Assembly: GCA_046757585.1 (NCBI GenBank)
Contig: JBHHYR010000001.1
Location: 21,069-85,068 of the forward strand
DNA from: JBHHYR01 sp046757585
GTDB taxonomy: Bacteria > Desulfobacterota > Binatia > HRBIN30
Direction of reading: 5' to 3'
Length of the DNA: 64,000 bases
The notes below the pieces were generated by a model. It was not told the origin of the DNA. It searched no databases and worked only from the letters and a program-made list of their open reading frames with translations. The position numbers were made by a program, and so were the translations under genes. This document shows, piece by piece, positions 17,655-27,070 of this stretch; the stretch's first letter is position 1; every line of letters starts with the position of its first letter.

Positions 17655-20192
17655 TCAGAGCGTCGCGCTGCAGCGGTCTCCCGGCACAGCCTCGTGGCCC
17701 TCGTCCGGTACGCGACTGGGATCGGTGATGCCCAACAGCGCCCGCACCTTGGCGGCTACTGCATCGACTTCCCGCAGTGCGGGGCGTGGCCCCGTCTGCA
17801 GCGGTTCGCCGAAAAAGCGAGCGATGCCACGTTCGACCATGCGGTGGTGCAGCGCGTTGAGATCCCGCGGGGGCCGCACGAGGCCGTGTGCGATGAACCA
17901 CGCACACAGGTATTCTAAGCCCTGTTGCGGCCGTACCGTCCCACGCCGGTTCAGTGGGCGCGCCGTGGCACGCGCGACCACCCACTCTCTGAGCCGCAGC
18001 CACGGCCCCAGGAGCTGCTCCGGCAGCGGGTAAATGTACATCGGTTTGCCGGTGGCGGCTGCCTCGGCGAGCATCGACTCGCTGTCTCCAGTCACAACCA
18101 GCACATCGGCCAAGGCCAAGTACCCCAGGTAGGGGTTCGCTCGGCGTCCCGGCTGCCACTGATGCACGGACGCGGAGCCGCCAAGTCCCGCCTTGAGGGC
18201 CTCCGTAGCCTCCGCCCCCGTGCGGCGGCTGGTCACAGCGAACACGGACCCGCCCGCGGCTTGGGCGACGGCACGCACTTCCTCGGCCATGCGCCGCGCG
18301 GTCTTCCGATCCAGCCGGTGCCGCAGCGAAGTCCCTCCCACCACGAGCACGATCCGCGGGCGCGGGCGGTTGTCCAGCAGATTGGGCCAGCGGGCGGCCG
18401 CCTTCGCAAGCCGCGCCGGCGTGACGGGGTTGAGCGGCACAACGGTTTCAATGCGCCGCGGATGGCGCGGAAAACGGAAGTGCCCGCAGGTGATCACCAC
18501 GTCGAACCGCCCGACGACATCACCACCCTTACGCCCCAGCTGCACCAACCGGGTTCCGCCTTGACTCTGCTTGCCGATCCAGCGTGCCACCGGTGCGGTC
18601 CGCCGGCCGGTCGCGATCACCACGTCGGGCCACGGCGGGGCGAGCCCCGCCGACCGCCGTCTATCGAGCGAGATTCGCTTCGCCCCGAGCAGGCCGTTGC
18701 TCAGGAGGTTGAGCGCGTTGAACCGTAACGCCTTGGTCTCGTAAGGCCAACCGAGCGCCTGGGCGAGTCCGACGGATTGGATTGTGTGGCCCGGCTTGTG
18801 ATCGGTAAGGACCCACACTCTTGGGGCGCTTCCCAGCCAGCAGCCCCCCGACCGCACCCGGGTTTCGCTGCGCCCCATTGCAGTCCGCCACGACGCGACG
18901 AGCCGCCAGTGCACGTGTGGGTGACGCGCAGCGGCCGCTTCGAACCGTGCGAACCACCACTCCGGCTCACGCGGTCGCCGGCGCGATCGGGTTCCATCGT
19001 GCAGGATCCCTGCGCCCGCACCAGCGGACACGCTCGCGTACACGAAGCGGCCGGCGTACCGGAACAGCTCTTCAACAACCCAGGGAACGTCTTCGTCCGG
19101 CAACAGCTCCAGCCCGCCGGTACACGCGACGCCGTCGAACTGTTCCGTAGGTGGCGTCGCCATGGACGGCACGGCAGGATCGTAGCGTGTGACGATGTGT
19201 TCCCCGTCCGCAGCGAGGTCCATTTCGGCCACTCCCATCGCACCGTCGTCCCCGCTCCAGCGGTACTCCAAAATTGTGCGTGCGCCCGTCATAGTGATCA
19301 GCTCGCGGAGCCGCGCTTCCGGGGCAGCCGCAGCGGGTCGTACCGTTGCACGGGGGCCATCGCCACGGCCGCGCGCGGCGCGTAGCCGCGCCAGCAATGC
19401 CGTATACCCGGCGCTCGGACGGGCAGCCGTGAACACTTGGTACCCACTTGCGTCAGCCGCCCGTTCAAGATCGAACCAGACGTCATCGATGGGGTTCGAC
19501 TGGTAGACGAACCGGCGTGGAAATGGCCGCCATGGTTGTGTGTGCAGAACGGTGTAGTGCAACAATCTCGACCGCCCCCGCACATACTCCCGGTCACGCG
19601 CGTTCCACTCGGGAGCCAGGGCACCGTGCAACCCCGGCACTGCAAGTGCCTTGGCCAGCAGGGAATTTTTTCGGCCACGCTGCGCGGCGTCAAGGGTCCA
19701 GATCTCCGCCATCCGTGCACAGTCGATCAACATGACCGAGGAGTCCTTCGCGTCGATAGCAAGGAAACCATGGCCACCCATGTCGGTGTCGAACAGCTCT
19801 GCGGGATCGCGCAGGTAGACTTGATCCACGTCGTTGTATATCGCCCGCCCGCTGCGGCCGGCAAAGTGCGGAATGGCGAAGCGGTAGTTCGTGAAGCCTG
19901 TGAGCCACAGGTGCCGGCGCCAGCCGAAACCTGCCAGTTCCTTCATGAGATAGATCTCATACACCCGCGACGGATCCCGCACCTGTTCGATGGACCAGAT
20001 GAACACCCGCTCAGCGCGCCAATGGGCCGGCTCAGTGCCCAGGAAGATGCGTACCGGTGGCTTCGAACAGGGGGGGACGCCGCTGCGCACGTCGAGCACG
20101 ACTCGCTCGGGCTGCATCCGCACGGCGGCGCGGCCATTGTCTGCCCGGGACCAGAACCGCGCGGCCACGCGCGCCGCTGTCGCAAGGGTCAT
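17655..20192 (-). CDS. Three-domain fusion: glycosyltransferase-like / methyltransferase-like / ELM1
   Basis: Large protein of 845 residues. Residues about 45-290 look like a GT-A sugar transferase of the GT8 type (RIFLGTEP, later AIYNDVDQVYLRDP with D-x-D at 121-123, then MLIDCARM). Residues about 300-460 resemble a class I methyltransferase fragment (ILEYRWSGDDGAMG, FDGVACTGGLELLPDEDVPW, FVYASVSAG). Residues about 465-820 form a full ELM1 domain (WVLTDHKPGHTIQSVGLAQAL, VVIATGRRTAPVARWI, LVVGGTSLRHRLD, LVVTGDSESMLAEA). The start at 20192 has GGAAG 6 nt upstream. No frameshift is seen across the joins. Function is unknown; all three parts suit assembly of a surface glycan. Confidence 0.75.
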   Translation of the reverse strand: MTLATAARVAARFWSRADNGRAAVRMQPERVVLDVRSGVPPCSKPPVRIFLGTEPAHWRAERVFIWSIEQVRDPSRVYEIYLMKELAGFGWRRHLWLTGFTNYRFAIPHFAGRSGRAIYNDVDQVYLRDPAELFDTDMGGHGFLAIDAKDSSVMLIDCARMAEIWTLDAAQRGRKNSLLAKALAVPGLHGALAPEWNARDREYVRGRSRLLHYTVLHTQPWRPFPRRFVYQSNPIDDVWFDLERAADASGYQVFTAARPSAGYTALLARLRAARGRGDGPRATVRPAAAAPEARLRELITMTGARTILEYRWSGDDGAMGVAEMDLAADGEHIVTRYDPAVPSMATPPTEQFDGVACTGGLELLPDEDVPWVVEELFRYAGRFVYASVSAGAGAGILHDGTRSRRRPREPEWWFARFEAAAARHPHVHWRLVASWRTAMGRSETRVRSGGCWLGSAPRVWVLTDHKPGHTIQSVGLAQALGWPYETKALRFNALNLLSNGLLGAKRISLDRRRSAGLAPPWPDVVIATGRRTAPVARWIGKQSQGGTRLVQLGRKGGDVVGRFDVVITCGHFRFPRHPRRIETVVPLNPVTPARLAKAAARWPNLLDNRPRPRIVLVVGGTSLRHRLDRKTARRMAEEVRAVAQAAGGSVFAVTSRRTGAEATEALKAGLGGSASVHQWQPGRRANPYLGYLALADVLVVTGDSESMLAEAAATGKPMYIYPLPEQLLGPWLRLREWVVARATARPLNRRGTVRPQQGLEYLCAWFIAHGLVRPPRDLNALHHRMVERGIARFFGEPLQTGPRPALREVDAVAAKVRALLGITDPSRVPDEGHEAVPGDRCSATL

Positions 20193-20447
20193 AACCGCTT
20201 CCGTCTACCGGCGGTGATCAGTTGACACGAACGCCCGCCCTGCCATCCACCTGAGATGCCTGGTTAGCAGGAAGCGGTGCAAGAAACCATCCGCGGGCGG
20301 CGTTCGGTGCCAGCGAGGGCGGCCGGAACGCAGTGCCCGGGAGTACGGTGCGCCCCGGGCACTGGGGTCGCCGCCTCCCTGCGCTCTCCGACGCAGCGAA
20401 CTCTCACTTCGCCTTGGCGGACACCCGATTGTATGCGAAAGGGAGCC

Positions 20448-21704
20448 ATGCCGATGAGCGGGGACCGAAAGCACGTGACCGTGTTCATCCATGGCCTGAC
20501 GGCTGGGGGGGCGCAGCGCCGCACCCTTGCTCTGACCCGCGCCTTTGCCGCGCGTGGCCACCACGTGGATCTGGTCGTGGTGCACGCGGCCGGGCCGCTA
20601 CGGAATCAACTCTCCCATCTGGTACACCTTGTCGAGCTCGATCCCTGGACAACCCATCTTCCTGTGCTGAGACAGTCGAGGCGGGGCCAAGTGTTTGCGA
20701 GCATTCCGGCGCTGGCACGCTATCTCCGAGCGCAGCACCCCGACGTCATGCTGTCAGCAGCGAGCCACGTCAATCTGGGAGCACTCTGGGCTCGGCGGCT
20801 GGCGCGGGTTGGCACGCCCCTGGTCTTGCGAGTCAGCAATCATCTTTCGCGCGCGGCGTTCAACACAAGACGGGCGCCGCGCCTGCTTGCGCCGTTGCTG
20901 GCTCGGCACTGTTATCCCTGGGCGGATGCGATCATTGCGGTCTCGAACAGCGTGGCAGACGATCTGGCGAAGGTGACGCGAGCGCCGCGCGAACGGATCG
21001 TGACGATCTACAGCCCGGTTCTCACGGTAGAGCTGCAACGACAAATGGCCGCCCCGTTCGAGCACGCGTGGTTTGCACCCGGCGCTCCTCCCGTGGTGCT
21101 TGGCGCCGGTCGTTTCGTCGCGCAAAAGGATTTCCCCACCCTGCTCAAGGCCTTTGCACGGGTGCGCGCGGAACGTCCGGCACGACTGATGATTCTGGGT
21201 GGAGCCAAGACTCCCAGGCGGCGGAGACGGCTGCTGGCACTGGCGCAGCGACTGCGGATGGCTGACGATGTAGCCCTGCCCGGCTTCATCCCGAATCCAT
21301 TGCCCTACATGGCGCGCGCCGCAGTCTTCGTTCTGTCCTCGGCATGGGAAGGACTCCCCGCGGTGTTGATCGAGGCAATGGCGTGTGGCTGCCCAGTGGT
21401 GAGCACCGATTGTCCGGGCGGGTCCGCCGAAATATTGGAACGGGGCCGCTACGGACCGCTGGTTCCGGTCGGCGACGCTCCCGCGCTGGCGCATGCCATT
21501 TTGTCGCAGCTCGACGCGACACCAGACCGCGAGCGCCTGCGAGCGCGAGCCGCAATGTTCTCCGCCCCTGCCGCTGCGGATCGCTACCTGGAGGTCCTGC
21601 TCGGCGTATGTCGCGGTGGCCCGCCGCGCATTGACTCACAACCCCTTCACCCACTTGCGAGGGGCAGCACCGCGCGCGGCGCCAGCCCTCAGCTCCGGGC
21701 CTGA
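20448..21704 (+). CDS. Family 4 glycosyltransferase
   Basis: GT-B fold retaining sugar transferase of 418 residues. The N-terminal HGLTAGGAQRRTLAL is the GT4 acceptor-side G-G-A loop. The donor-side motifs are LGAGRFVAQKDFPTLLKAF, LPGFIPNPLPYMARA, and SSAWEGLPAVLIEAMACGCPVVSTDCPGG (the E-x7-E pattern). The start at 20448 (ATG) follows AAAGGGAG; a longer open frame upstream lies in the divergent gap and lacks family similarity. The C-terminal 20 or so residues lie over the end of the convergent ABC-transporter gene (69-base overlap). Likely part of the glycan assembly set. Confidence 0.9.
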   Translation: MPMSGDRKHVTVFIHGLTAGGAQRRTLALTRAFAARGHHVDLVVVHAAGPLRNQLSHLVHLVELDPWTTHLPVLRQSRRGQVFASIPALARYLRAQHPDVMLSAASHVNLGALWARRLARVGTPLVLRVSNHLSRAAFNTRRAPRLLAPLLARHCYPWADAIIAVSNSVADDLAKVTRAPRERIVTIYSPVLTVELQRQMAAPFEHAWFAPGAPPVVLGAGRFVAQKDFPTLLKAFARVRAERPARLMILGGAKTPRRRRRLLALAQRLRMADDVALPGFIPNPLPYMARAAVFVLSSAWEGLPAVLIEAMACGCPVVSTDCPGGSAEILERGRYGPLVPVGDAPALAHAILSQLDATPDRERLRARAAMFSAPAAADRYLEVLLGVCRGGPPRIDSQPLHPLARGSTARGASPQLRA

Positions 21705-23486
21705 CGTACCCGCCGCCGCGGGCTGCATCCCACCGGCTGCCTGGCTCGTGGCGCCCTTTTCGTCTAATGGAGCAAGCGGGGTGATCCGGCCATCTCCGAC
21801 GTGATAGACATGGTCGGCAATGTCGATCAGCCGCCCCTGGTGGCAAATCGCCAGGATCGTCATCGTGCCCCGGAGTTCCAGCAAGGTCGCGCAAATTCCT
21901 TCCTCAGTCGCCGGGTCTAGGCCGGTCGTCGCTTCGTCCAAGATCAGTAGCCGCGGCCGGCGTGCCAACGCACGGGCCAAGGCGATTCGCTGCCGCTGAC
22001 CGCCGGAGATCCGTAGGCCTCGTTCGCCGACCATGGTGTCCGGTCCCTCCGGCAGTGCGGTCACGAATTCCCACGCGCCCGCCGCCCGCAATGCGGCTTC
22101 GACATCCGCTGCCGTCAGATCCGGGTCACCGAGCGTAACGTTGAGGCGGACGCTGTCGTGCAAGAGGAACGTCTCCTGCGGCACGTAGCCAATCATGGCA
22201 CGCCAGAGGCGTGCGTCCAAAATGCGGAGCGAGACATCATCGATGAACACGTCTCCTGCTTGCGGTTCGATCAGACCGATGAGCAGGTCGGCAACGGTTG
22301 TCTTCCCGGCACCGGAGGGGCCGACAAGCACGGTCAGCCGGCCGGCAGGGACCCTGAGGCACGCGTCGCGTAGTACCCACCGTTGCTCGTACGCAAAGCT
22401 CGCATGCTGTAGCACCACCTCGCGCTGGAGCACGGGCGGTGTCCTCCCAGGTTTCACCTCATGTGCCGCTTCGGCCTGCTCGATCATCGCGTTCAACGAC
22501 CAGAACGCGCTCTCGCAAGCACCCATGCGCTGCACTTCCTTTTGAACCTTGCCTAGGCCGGCAACGATCTGCGCACACAGCAGCGCGAGCATGATCACGG
22601 TTGCCAGCGGCAACGTCGAGCGGGTCAATGCAACGTACAGGCCAGCCGCCAGGAACGCCACGATCAAGGGCTCCTGCAGTGCTCGCAGCGCTTCCTTGCT
22701 CAACACCTCGCGCTGCAGTGCGCGGTTCAGACGCCGGGTCTCACTTTCCAGCAGGGGCCCGATCAAGGTTTCGCGCGCCATCGCCTTGAGGGGCTTGACG
22801 CCCTGCAGCGTATCGGTAAGCCGCCCGAGCAGGGACTTCGTCAGCCGCGTTTGCCGTGTGCCTGCCCGGCGCGTCACATGGACCAGCCGATTGAAGGCGT
22901 ACACGATCACCGCACCTGCAACCAGCGCCACAAGCGTCGCCCGCCATGACACGAGGAACGCCACACAGGCGTACACCACCGCCTCGACCAACAGGGAGAG
23001 GATCATGGTCGCGTGCAGGTAGGCTTCCGAAGCGCGCCGGGCTTCGGACGCCACCGCGTTGGCGAAGGCACCGACCGGTTGGTGAACGTAATACTCCCAG
23101 CGTGTGCGCAACAGCGCGCGGATGAGCGCAAGCCGCAGGTCCGTCGCGACCTGGGCCACCGTGTACCCCACCTGCTTGTTGGCCAGGAGCACGAGGCCCG
23201 CTTTCACGGTCATCCCCGTTACGATCACCGCGAGGAGCACACCCGTGGTGGGCTGCAGTCCCACCACCTGTAAGGCGCGGGTGACCGCCTGTTCCAGGGC
23301 GTTCGGGCTGCCACCGCCGTGCGTGCCCCCACCGGTCCGTGCGCCGGAGCGATTTGCGGCCAGCCCGATCAAGGGTAGGAGACTCGAGAGGCCCACGCCG
23401 GCAGCAAGACCACCAAGCAGCAGACAGATCAGCATGACGGCGGTGTGCCACGGGTACCTCCGCGCGAAACGGATCAAGAGCTGCAT
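21636..23486 (-). CDS. ABC exporter, fused permease and ATPase (MsbA/lipid-exporter type)
   Basis: Half-transporter of 616 residues that should dimerise. About 330 residues of transmembrane domain with six helices come first (LICLLLGGLAAGVGLSSLLPLIGL is the first region), followed by an ATPase: VGPSGAGKTTVAD (Walker A), YVPQETFLLHDSV (Q-loop), LRISGGQRQRIALARAL (signature), RLLILDEATTGLD (Walker B) and an H-loop reading AICHQ. All catalytic parts are present. In this locus it is a candidate exporter for the glycolipid or lipid-linked glycan. Its 3' end overlaps the convergent GT4 gene by 69 bases, and the last ~50 residues are Gly/Ala-rich with no domain. Confidence 0.88.
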   Translation of the reverse strand: MQLLIRFARRYPWHTAVMLICLLLGGLAAGVGLSSLLPLIGLAANRSGARTGGGTHGGGSPNALEQAVTRALQVVGLQPTTGVLLAVIVTGMTVKAGLVLLANKQVGYTVAQVATDLRLALIRALLRTRWEYYVHQPVGAFANAVASEARRASEAYLHATMILSLLVEAVVYACVAFLVSWRATLVALVAGAVIVYAFNRLVHVTRRAGTRQTRLTKSLLGRLTDTLQGVKPLKAMARETLIGPLLESETRRLNRALQREVLSKEALRALQEPLIVAFLAAGLYVALTRSTLPLATVIMLALLCAQIVAGLGKVQKEVQRMGACESAFWSLNAMIEQAEAAHEVKPGRTPPVLQREVVLQHASFAYEQRWVLRDACLRVPAGRLTVLVGPSGAGKTTVADLLIGLIEPQAGDVFIDDVSLRILDARLWRAMIGYVPQETFLLHDSVRLNVTLGDPDLTAADVEAALRAAGAWEFVTALPEGPDTMVGERGLRISGGQRQRIALARALARRPRLLILDEATTGLDPATEEGICATLLELRGTMTILAICHQGRLIDIADHVYHVGDGRITPLAPLDEKGATSQAAGGMQPAAAGTSGPELRAGAARGAAPRKWVKGL

Positions 23487-23597
23487 AGCGCCACCCGTGT
23501 GGTCTTGTAGCAGGATGTGTGTGGAAGCGACACCTCCACGCGCCTTGACATTGTGGCCGCGCTGCGCGCATCTCTACCCTGGTCGACCGCGAAGCCT

Positions 23598-24821
23598 ATG
23601 AGTCCGAATGTCGCCTCCGAGGCCCCGCCGGCCGCATCCCCACGGCAGGAGGGGGCGGCCCGCCGCGGTGGCGAGCCCGCGCGGGCAACGCCGCCCGTGT
23701 ATGCGCTCCCGGTCCAACATCGTCGCGACCGGACCCGCTTCATCAAAGTACCGTGGTCGGTCTACGCGGACGATCCGGTCTGGGTACCGCCCCTCGTGGT
23801 GGAACGCCGGCAGCATCTATCGCAGCGCAACCCGTTTTTCGCCCACGCGCGGGCGCAGTTCTGGGTTGCCTACCGGCAGGGCCGGCCGGTCGGCCGCATC
23901 AGCGCCCAGGTGGATGACCTGCACCTGGAGCGTTATCACGACGCGACGGGCTATTTCGGATTTCTGGAATGCATCGACGATGGCCCGACGTTTCACACCT
24001 TGTTCACGGCCGCGGAAGAATGGCTGCGCCAGCAAGGCATGCGGCGCGCGATCGGGCCGTTCAACTTCTCCATCAACGACGAGTGCGGCCTGTTGATCGA
24101 CGGTTTCGATACCCCCCCCATGTTCCTGATGGGCCACGGTCGTCCTTACTATGATGAACGCGTCAAGCAGCAAGGCTACCGAAAGGCCAAGGACACCGTG
24201 GCATATCTCCTCGCCACGGCGCAGTCGCCCCCCGCGGTCATGCAGGCGACCGTCCGCCGTGCCGGCTCGGGGCGCATACAGGTTCGCCCGCTGCGCCTCG
24301 CACATTTGCGCGAGGACCTCGACATCTTGCGCGACATCTTCAACGATGCCTGGTCGGACAACTGGAACTACACCCCGTTCACAGCCGCGGAATTGGCGGG
24401 GCTTGGCCAGAGCTTGAAGCTGTTTGTCCCGCCCGAGTTCGTGCAGATCGCGGAAGTGGACGGCATCCCCGCAGCAATGATCGTCGTAGTACCGAACCTC
24501 AACGAAAGCATTCGCGACCTCGGAGGTCACTTACTCCCGTTTGGCTGGCTGCGGCTGCTGTGGCGCCTCAAATGGGCCGGGCCACGGACAGGCCGTGTGC
24601 CCCTGATGGGCGTGCGGCACGCGTATCAGCGCAGCTCGCTGGGCATGGCGTTGGTCTTCCTCCTGGTCGAGGCGGTGCGTGGCCCGGTGGCGCAACGCGG
24701 CATCGAACAGATGGAGCTCTCCTGGACGCTCGAAGACAACCGGGCGATGCGTCACATCAAGGAACGCCTCGGCGCTCGTTTGTACAAGACCTACCGCATC
24801 TACGAAAAGACCTTGGTCTAA
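23598..24821 (+). CDS. GNAT-like acyltransferase family protein
   Basis: Protein of 407 residues from the ATG at 23598 (27 codons into a longer open frame). After a disordered, Pro/Ala-rich first 40 residues comes RDRTRFIKVPWSVYADDPVWVPPL, characteristic of a widespread family annotated as 'N-acetyltransferase' or GNAT-like; GRISAQVDDLH, then FGFLECIDD, and a C-terminal GNAT half (QMELSWTLEDNRAMRHIKERLGA). The family is often next to nucleotidyltransferase genes, as here. The acyl donor and acceptor are unknown. It is followed 41 nt later by a MobA-like nucleotidyltransferase gene on the same strand. Confidence 0.72.
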   Translation: MSPNVASEAPPAASPRQEGAARRGGEPARATPPVYALPVQHRRDRTRFIKVPWSVYADDPVWVPPLVVERRQHLSQRNPFFAHARAQFWVAYRQGRPVGRISAQVDDLHLERYHDATGYFGFLECIDDGPTFHTLFTAAEEWLRQQGMRRAIGPFNFSINDECGLLIDGFDTPPMFLMGHGRPYYDERVKQQGYRKAKDTVAYLLATAQSPPAVMQATVRRAGSGRIQVRPLRLAHLREDLDILRDIFNDAWSDNWNYTPFTAAELAGLGQSLKLFVPPEFVQIAEVDGIPAAMIVVVPNLNESIRDLGGHLLPFGWLRLLWRLKWAGPRTGRVPLMGVRHAYQRSSLGMALVFLLVEAVRGPVAQRGIEQMELSWTLEDNRAMRHIKERLGARLYKTYRIYEKTLV

Positions 24822-24862
24822 AGACACGGGCCGTCCATCTTCAGGCGTCAGAGGCAGGCACG

Positions 24863-25705
24863 TTGCACGAATCGGAACCGGGAGAGGACGGCGTCTCAGG
24901 CAACCATTTTACCGCTCTGGTCCTGGCGGGGCGCCGTCCTAGTGGCGATGCGTTTGGCCGGATCACCGGCGTGTCTGATAAAGTACTGATTCCTGTCGCC
25001 GGTGTGGCAATGTTGGTGCGGGTCGTTCGGACGCTGCGCGCCGCGCAATACGTGAACCGGGTCGTCGTTTGTGGAGTCGACGCGGCGATGCTTGCGGACC
25101 AGATGGAGCTCCGCGCATTCATGGACGCCGGAGAGGTGGCACTCCTGGACAGCCGGGCAACGCCCAGCGCCAGCGTGTTGCACGCTCTGGACCGGCTGCC
25201 GCAGTGTGTGCCGCTGTTGGTCACAACCGCGGATCATCCCTTACTGACCGCGGAAATGGTCGACTACTTTTGCAAGGCGGCGTTGCAGACTGGAGGCGAC
25301 GTCGCCGTGGGACTGGTGGGTGCAGACGTGGTGCGCGCCGCGTTCCCGGAGTCCAAACGCACGTATCTGAGGTTTCGCGCCCAGGCCTACTGTGGGAGCA
25401 ATCTTTTCGCGCTGCTGAGTCCCGCGGCGCGGCGTGCGCCCGCTGCGTGGATGCAGGTTGAGCAATACCGGAAACGACCTTGGAAGATGGTGCGCGCCTT
25501 GGGAGGCGTCGTGCTGCTCCGCTTTCTGCTGGGACGCCTGACGCTCGACGCCGTCGTCCGCTTGGCGTCCCGCAGGATCGGTATCCGGGCAGCTCCGGTC
25601 ATACTCCCCTATCCCGACGCTGCTATCGACGTCGACACGCCGAAGGATTTGGCGCTGGCCGAGGCTATCCTGCGCCAGCGCGGGGAAACCGGACAGCGGC
25701 TCTGA
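24863..25705 (+). CDS. MobA-like nucleotidyltransferase
   Basis: Predicted NTP-transferase of 280 residues. The start loop reads ALVLAGRRPSGD, close to the GG-x-S-x-RMG loop of MobA-like enzymes but altered. It continues DKVLIPVAGVAMLVRVVRTL, VVCGVD, VTTADHPLLTAEMV (acidic metal site, normally a C-D-x-P), a long variable region, and YPDAAIDVDTPKDLALAEAIL, the usual family end. No ATG is available; the TTG at 24863 with GAGGCAGG just upstream is my choice of start and is uncertain. It probably forms a pair with the preceding acyltransferase-like gene. Confidence 0.72.
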   Translation: MHESEPGEDGVSGNHFTALVLAGRRPSGDAFGRITGVSDKVLIPVAGVAMLVRVVRTLRAAQYVNRVVVCGVDAAMLADQMELRAFMDAGEVALLDSRATPSASVLHALDRLPQCVPLLVTTADHPLLTAEMVDYFCKAALQTGGDVAVGLVGADVVRAAFPESKRTYLRFRAQAYCGSNLFALLSPAARRAPAAWMQVEQYRKRPWKMVRALGGVVLLRFLLGRLTLDAVVRLASRRIGIRAAPVILPYPDAAIDVDTPKDLALAEAILRQRGETGQRL

Positions 25706-25752
25706 GACGAGCGCAGGCGGTGCGACCTCGCTTCATCAGGCAGCGCGGGCTG

Positions 25753-26496
25753 CTACTGCCGCTCCATGATCTGCCACCTGGCAACGAACTCGTGCGCTTT
25801 CCTGAGATCCTGCGGAAAATCGATCTCCATCCACTGCTGCGCATCGACGGATACAGCTTGCACGTGGCCGCGTTGCGCCAAATCGTTGATGACCGACAGG
25901 TACCAGAGGCGTCGCGCGCCCGGCTCCATCACGGCTGCTTCCAGTGCCTCACGGAATAACCCGGGCCCGGCACCCCGAAATATCAGCATCCCGATCGATT
26001 CGCCGTGGGTTTCCTGTGGAGGTAGGTCCTTTCCGATGCCGAGCAACGTGCGGCCATCGCAGCGCACTTTCATGTCGTCCGCGTCGTACGCGCCTTTGCG
26101 GCCGATCGCGACGGTGATGGGGGCGGGCTCGCTGGCAAGGAGCTGGCGCAGCACCGCAGCCTCGAACAGCGTGTCCCCATTGAGGAGAATGAAATCATCG
26201 TGCATGGCTTGGCGGGCCACCCAGCAACTCACCAAATTGTCCGCCACGTGGAAGAAGGGATTGTGCACCGTGTCGATCTGCGACGGCCGTGCACACGCCT
26301 GCGCGAGGGCTTCCTGGACCTTGCTGGCCGCAAACCCGACGACGACGGTGACCTTGCGGACGCCGCACGCCGCAAGCTCCTGCAATTGCCAGTCGATGAT
26401 TCGTTGACCCGCAACCGGCAACAGACACTTGGGCTGGCTGGCCGTCAGAGGAAGCAGGCGCTTACCTTGCCCAGCATTCAACATGAGCGCGTTCAC
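25753..26496 (-). CDS. Sugar-phosphate/choline-phosphate-type nucleotidyltransferase
   Basis: Predicted NTP:phospho-alcohol or sugar-1-phosphate nucleotidyltransferase, 247 residues. It has MLNAGQGKRLLPLTASQPKCLLPV (G-x-G-x-R-L plus the P-K-x-L-L-P segment) at 5-28, IDWQLQEL, VVVGFAASKV, FILLNGDTLFE (metal-binding Asp) and WMEIDFPQDLRKAHEFV at the C-terminus, as in LicC-like cytidylyltransferases. It converges with the MobA-like gene. Possible product: an activated phospho-alcohol or sugar for the CDP-alcohol transferase or glycan genes in this window (inference). Confidence 0.8.
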   Translation of the reverse strand: MNALMLNAGQGKRLLPLTASQPKCLLPVAGQRIIDWQLQELAACGVRKVTVVVGFAASKVQEALAQACARPSQIDTVHNPFFHVADNLVSCWVARQAMHDDFILLNGDTLFEAAVLRQLLASEPAPITVAIGRKGAYDADDMKVRCDGRTLLGIGKDLPPQETHGESIGMLIFRGAGPGLFREALEAAVMEPGARRLWYLSVINDLAQRGHVQAVSVDAQQWMEIDFPQDLRKAHEFVARWQIMERQ

Positions 26497-26581
26497 GTGC
26501 GTCCCCCCGCTACGCGTGCCCTACTGCACATAAGGAAGTCTGCGCCAAGCGGAATTTCTGACGACGGACCCGCTCAACCCG

Positions 26582-27070
26582 TCACCGCAGCTCTGAACTC
26601 CTATCCTTACGGCGCGTTCTGCGAGGCGGCGATACACGGTGGGGCCGGAGAGTGCGCAGACGCAAGCGGCGGAGCCGCATGTCAGCCCCTGGCGCCGTCT
26701 CGAGGCGCTGTTTCCACTCCTGCAACGTATCCCTCAGAAGAACCGGGTTCAAGTCTAGGATAGCGCAGATCGATTCAAAGGAAAACAGCCATGGAGACCC
26801 GTCCTCGAAGATCCACTGCGCGGCCTCGGCGAAGAGTCGCCTTCCACGCGGGCGGCTGGCTGTGGCGTATTTTTGGAAGGACCGAATCGCATCCTCCAAG
26901 ATCGCCACCATCAGTCGTCTTTCTCCCTCAATCTCGCGCTGGCCGGGCCGCGCATCGAAATACTGTGCTGGAAAGACCACTTCCGGTCGGAAAAGGCCGA
27001 CGGTGTCCGCGTCGAGACGCGGCACTCCCGCGCCGACTGCTATGGCCAGCTCACCACCATTCATCGTCAT
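26582..27070 (-). CDS. Small conserved protein, family A of an in-window paralogous pair
   Basis: Protein of 162 residues of unknown function. The ATG at 27070 has AAGGG 7 nt upstream; the frame open above it is unsupported. The core reads ERRLMVAILEDAIRSFQKY, then RGRRLFAEAAQWIFEDG, LFSFESICAILDLNP and LRDTLQEW, ending in a strongly Arg-rich tail. The same pattern occurs at 41291-41731, showing a real family. A hydrophobic/charged helix pattern with no signal peptide suggests a small cytoplasmic, possibly nucleic-acid-binding, protein because of the basic tail; that is a guess. It is divergent from the tripartite efflux genes starting at 27270. Confidence 0.7.
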   Translation of the reverse strand: MTMNGGELAIAVGAGVPRLDADTVGLFRPEVVFPAQYFDARPGQREIEGERRLMVAILEDAIRSFQKYATASRPRGRRLFAEAAQWIFEDGSPWLFSFESICAILDLNPVLLRDTLQEWKQRLETAPGADMRLRRLRLRTLRPHRVSPPRRTRRKDRSSELR

